Program-made: the position numbers and the translations under genes
Shown here: piece after piece, positions 48,801-64,000 of the stretch
Position numbering within the stretch: the stretch's first letter is position 1
Layout: the number at the start of each line of letters is the position of its first letter
The notes under the pieces: model-generated
Told to the model about the DNA's origin: nothing
What the model saw: only the letters and a program-made list of their open reading frames with translations
Databases searched by the model: none
NCBI GenBank assembly: GCA_054601695.1
Contig: BAAHQB010000136.1
Coordinates: 1 to 64,000, forward strand
DNA from: Amorphochlora amoebiformis
Lineage: Eukaryota; Cercozoa; Chlorarachniophyceae
Direction: 5' to 3'
DNA length: 64,000 nucleotides

Positions 48801-48801
<1 letters not shown>
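48630..48801 (+). repeat. Near-perfect (TTAGGG) array of about 28 units, intergenic
   Basis: The cleanest telomeric tract in the window, broken only by one GTGAGGGGTAGGG unit in the middle and GGTTAGGTTAGG at the end. Both sides are (TA)n with no unique linker. Confidence 0.96.
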
Positions 48802-48837
<36 letters not shown>

Positions 48838-48952
48838 GTATACATATACATATATAAATTTATACATATACTATATATATATATGGATGTATATATGTAT
48901 AGATATATATATGTATTATAATTTATGTATGATATATATATATATATACATT

Positions 48953-48984
<32 letters not shown>

Positions 48985-49570
48985 GTATATATATATATAT
49001 ATATGTTATAGTTTATATATGATATATGTATTTATATATATATATATATATGTACATATAAATATATATGTAAATATATACATATATATATATATATATA
49101 TATGTATGTATATAATAGCATCATGAATATCTGGATACTATTCACATACAAAAGGATATATCAAATACAAAGATATGTTAAATGTTCATGCACATTCACA
49201 TTTTCATGCGGATATACATATATATATATATATATTGATCTTGGATACGTATCGTAAGTACTTTACTACGGTATGGATACACTGGTATGTATAATATTAT
49301 ATATTTTTTATTTATCTAGAATCTAGGAATGTACATATCACCATGTGCACTATATAACCTGTTTTTTGGCGTCTAGATCTTATCTAAATTATATACATAT
49401 ATATATATATATATATCTAGAGTACAAGTATATATGTATATATATATATATATATATATTTATCAATATACATGTATACACGAGATTTATGAAGTTTTCA
49501 TGTTTATATCAGGTACCATACTGGTAGATATGTACTCTTCGTAACTGTCAAATTTCAATTAATGATTTAC
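48802..49570. other. TA repeats and unique spacer before TFIIIA
   Basis: TA/TG repeats to about 49115, then mostly unique AT-rich sequence with two short TA runs. No gene is seen. Confidence 0.6.
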
Positions 49571-49577
49571 AAATTAC

Positions 49578-49800
49578 TAACAGCGCTCTGCATACGTATT
49601 AACAGCGCTCTGCATACGGATTAACAGCGCTCTGCATACGTAGTAACAGCGCTCTACATACGTATTAACAGCGCTCTGCATACGTATTAACAGCGCTCTG
49701 CATACGGATTAACAGCGCCTCTGCATACGTATTAACAGCGCCTCTGCATACGTATTAATAGCGCCTCTGCATACGTAGCATCAGCGCTCTACATACGTAT
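49578..49800. repeat. 22-bp minisatellite just downstream of TFIIIA
   Basis: About ten copies of a unit with ACAGCGCTCTGCATACGTAT. Some copies read GCGCCTCTGC or CTACATACG. The array ends about 40 bp from the TFIIIA stop codon, so it may lie in the 3' UTR. Confidence 0.93.
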
Positions 49801-49839
49801 ACGCCTCCTCTAGTCCTGACATTAACATCCTCTAGACTG

Positions 49840-55548
<5,709 letters not shown>

Positions 55549-55724
55549 CGCCGACTTTTTCTATAACCCCGGCGAATATTACCTTGAAATATCCGGATGT
55601 TATTATCCGGCATTGGCGGATAATCCTGAGAAATCCCGGGACAGGAAATCCCATATAAAGACGAAAATCCCGGTATTGATGGTCAAACCCCGTGAAGAGA
55701 GTCTAAAATCCCCAGGAATCTCCA

Positions 55725-56048
55725 ATGGCTGCCCCCAAGCCACGGACTAGGCTGGGGCTTGGGCTGGCGGCCATGGCAGTGGGGATGGCACTGCTTCCTC
55801 TACCAACGGGAAGATATATCGTGTTGGGAGGAGAGCGGAGAGAGGGGAGGGGATTGAGGGACTATCTGCCAAAGTGGTACGCCATGACGGGTAGTGCGAT
55901 ATTTTCGTTGTGTTTCTTTCTTTCGGCTGATCTTAGGGAAAGGGGGGGAAAGAGGTCGAAGGGAGTAGCAGGAAGAGGTAGAGGTTGCCTTTTTGGCGCG
56001 TGTGTGGTTTTGAGAGGCACCACGTTGCAGTACTTGCTTTCGACATAA
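55725..56048 (+). CDS. Possible small membrane protein, 107 aa
   Basis: Intact single-exon frame in GC-richer, non-repetitive DNA. The predicted protein has a basic start (MAAPKPRTRLGLGLAAMAVG), one hydrophobic segment at about 11-26 and a second at about 53-69 (YAMTGSAIFSLCFFL), then a basic tail. I do not recognise a family. It starts 176 bp from the most upstream TFIIIA Met, on the opposite strand, and its 3' end meets the minus-strand gene at 56066. It could instead be chance, or one exon of a longer gene. Confidence 0.3.
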   Translation: MAAPKPRTRLGLGLAAMAVGMALLPLPTGRYIVLGGERREGRGLRDYLPKWYAMTGSAIFSLCFFLSADLRERGGKRSKGVAGRGRGCLFGACVVLRGTTLQYLLST

Positions 56049-56065
56049 ACGTGGAAAATAGTCAC

Positions 56066-56513
56066 TTACATTTCTGTACATACATATAAACACGATAAAT
56101 ATATTCGAAAGACACCATCCCAAAGCCTGATCTCTCCCTCTTCGACAACTATACCCTCGCGAACCCAGGTATATACAAAACCCCCCTTTTAATCTGGCAT
56201 GCTCAACGAAAATATAGGCTGCATGATCGGCGCAACTCTTGTACAGTGCTCACACGAAATTTGGGAAAATCTTTCGTGTTCCAAAAGTAGCGTGGAAAAA
56301 GAAGACTTGCATGTTCGAATGAGCGTAGGCTGAATAAGTATGCTGACAATTCACACATTTCCAGCACGTCGGGCGCAGAATATTCGAAATATACGAGATG
56401 CAAGCATTTCGGTGATATTATAGAAATACATATGTGAATGAATGTGTATATGTATTATATATATATATATATATATACGTACATATATATATATATATGT
56501 ATTTATATATATA

Positions 56514-56559
<46 letters not shown>

Positions 56560-56608
56560 ATGTAAAAATATTTATGTATAAAAATATGTATGTAATATAT
56601 GCATGTAA

Positions 56609-56661
<53 letters not shown>

Positions 56662-56756
56662 TTATTATAAAACTACTATACATATGCATATACATATACG
56701 TATACATATACATATACATAACATATACACATACATATACATATACATATACATAC

Positions 56757-56790
<34 letters not shown>

Positions 56791-56920
56791 GTATATATAT
56801 TTATATATATATGTATATATATATATACATATACATATACTATACGTTTCCATATACATATACATATACACACACATATATATATATATATATATGTGTG
56901 TGTATGTATATATAAATATA

Positions 56921-56951
<31 letters not shown>

Positions 56952-57086
56952 CATACATACATATATACATACATCTACATATACATCCACACACACACAC
57001 ACACACACATTTTCATCATACATTATTGAATCATACCTATATACTCGAAGGTTAGGACTGGTAGCTGCAAACCGTGCTGACGCCAT
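56066..57086 (-). CDS. Possible small protein of 68 aa, three exons
   Basis: Exons 57086-57037, 56329-56256 and 56148-56066 join in phase. The protein starts [17 protein letters not shown], continues [18 protein letters not shown] and then [14 protein letters not shown]. The donors are GTATGA and GTGTGA; the acceptors are TTATTCAG and GGGTATAG. The first intron is mostly TA/TG repeat. No family recognised. The last exon might instead be cut at a GTGTCT donor and continue further, so the C terminus is uncertain. Confidence 0.35.
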
Positions 57087-57134
57087 GCTTTGCTATTCCA
57101 TTAGTGTCCGAGTGATGTTGAGATTGACCAGCTT
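57087..57134. promoter_or_regulatory. 48-bp spacer between two divergent predicted starts
   Basis: If both predicted starts are right, the 68-aa gene (-) and the unrecognised gene (+) diverge from 48 bp of unique sequence. This fits the divergent-pair pattern of the window, but both starts are tentative. Confidence 0.25.

Positions 57135-64000
<6,866 letters not shown>

Overview
This is nuclear DNA of a eukaryote, most likely a protist or alga. The genes are split by spliceosomal GT-AG introns, and the proteins (Rab21, an ATG11/FIP200 autophagy scaffold, TFIIIA, soluble adenylyl cyclase, organelle-type PNPase) are eukaryotic. The phylum cannot be fixed from the sequence. The interstitial telomeric tracts are TTAGGG-type, not TTTAGGG, and most of the rest is (TA)n microsatellite. 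Long open frames made of IYIY, SLSL or VRVR are low-complexity artefacts.

Layout: 1-3437 is gene-poor (degenerate telomeric repeats, GA, CT and TA blocks, then about 600 bp of unique sequence). 3438-11136 (-) is a 14-exon soluble adenylyl cyclase with C-terminal PH-like domains. 11704-40817 (+) is a complete polynucleotide phosphorylase in 42 tiny coding exons over 29 kb, about 8% coding. 41899-45559 (-) is an ATG11/FIP200-like protein ending in a Claw domain. 45662-46437 (+) is Rab21. 49840-55548 (-) is an eight-finger TFIIIA. 55725-56048 (+) is a possible small membrane protein. 56066-57086 (-) is a possible 68-aa protein. 57135 to beyond the window end (+) is an unrecognised helical protein. 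Every splice junction reported for the five named genes keeps reading phase.

Gene orientation alternates strictly along the window. Divergent pairs share short spacers free of TA repeat (102 bp between ATG11 and RAB21). Repeats sit in introns and in spacers between convergent genes.

The most striking feature is intron content. Introns consist of (TA)n, CA/TG, GA/CT and minisatellites; several are arrays of telomeric repeat, one with its 5' splice site fused to the array. Many also hold tandem, degenerating copies of the neighbouring exon edge with its splice site. I see this at more than a dozen exons in three genes. It suggests introns here grow by tandem duplication across exon-intron boundaries together with insertion of telomeric repeat.
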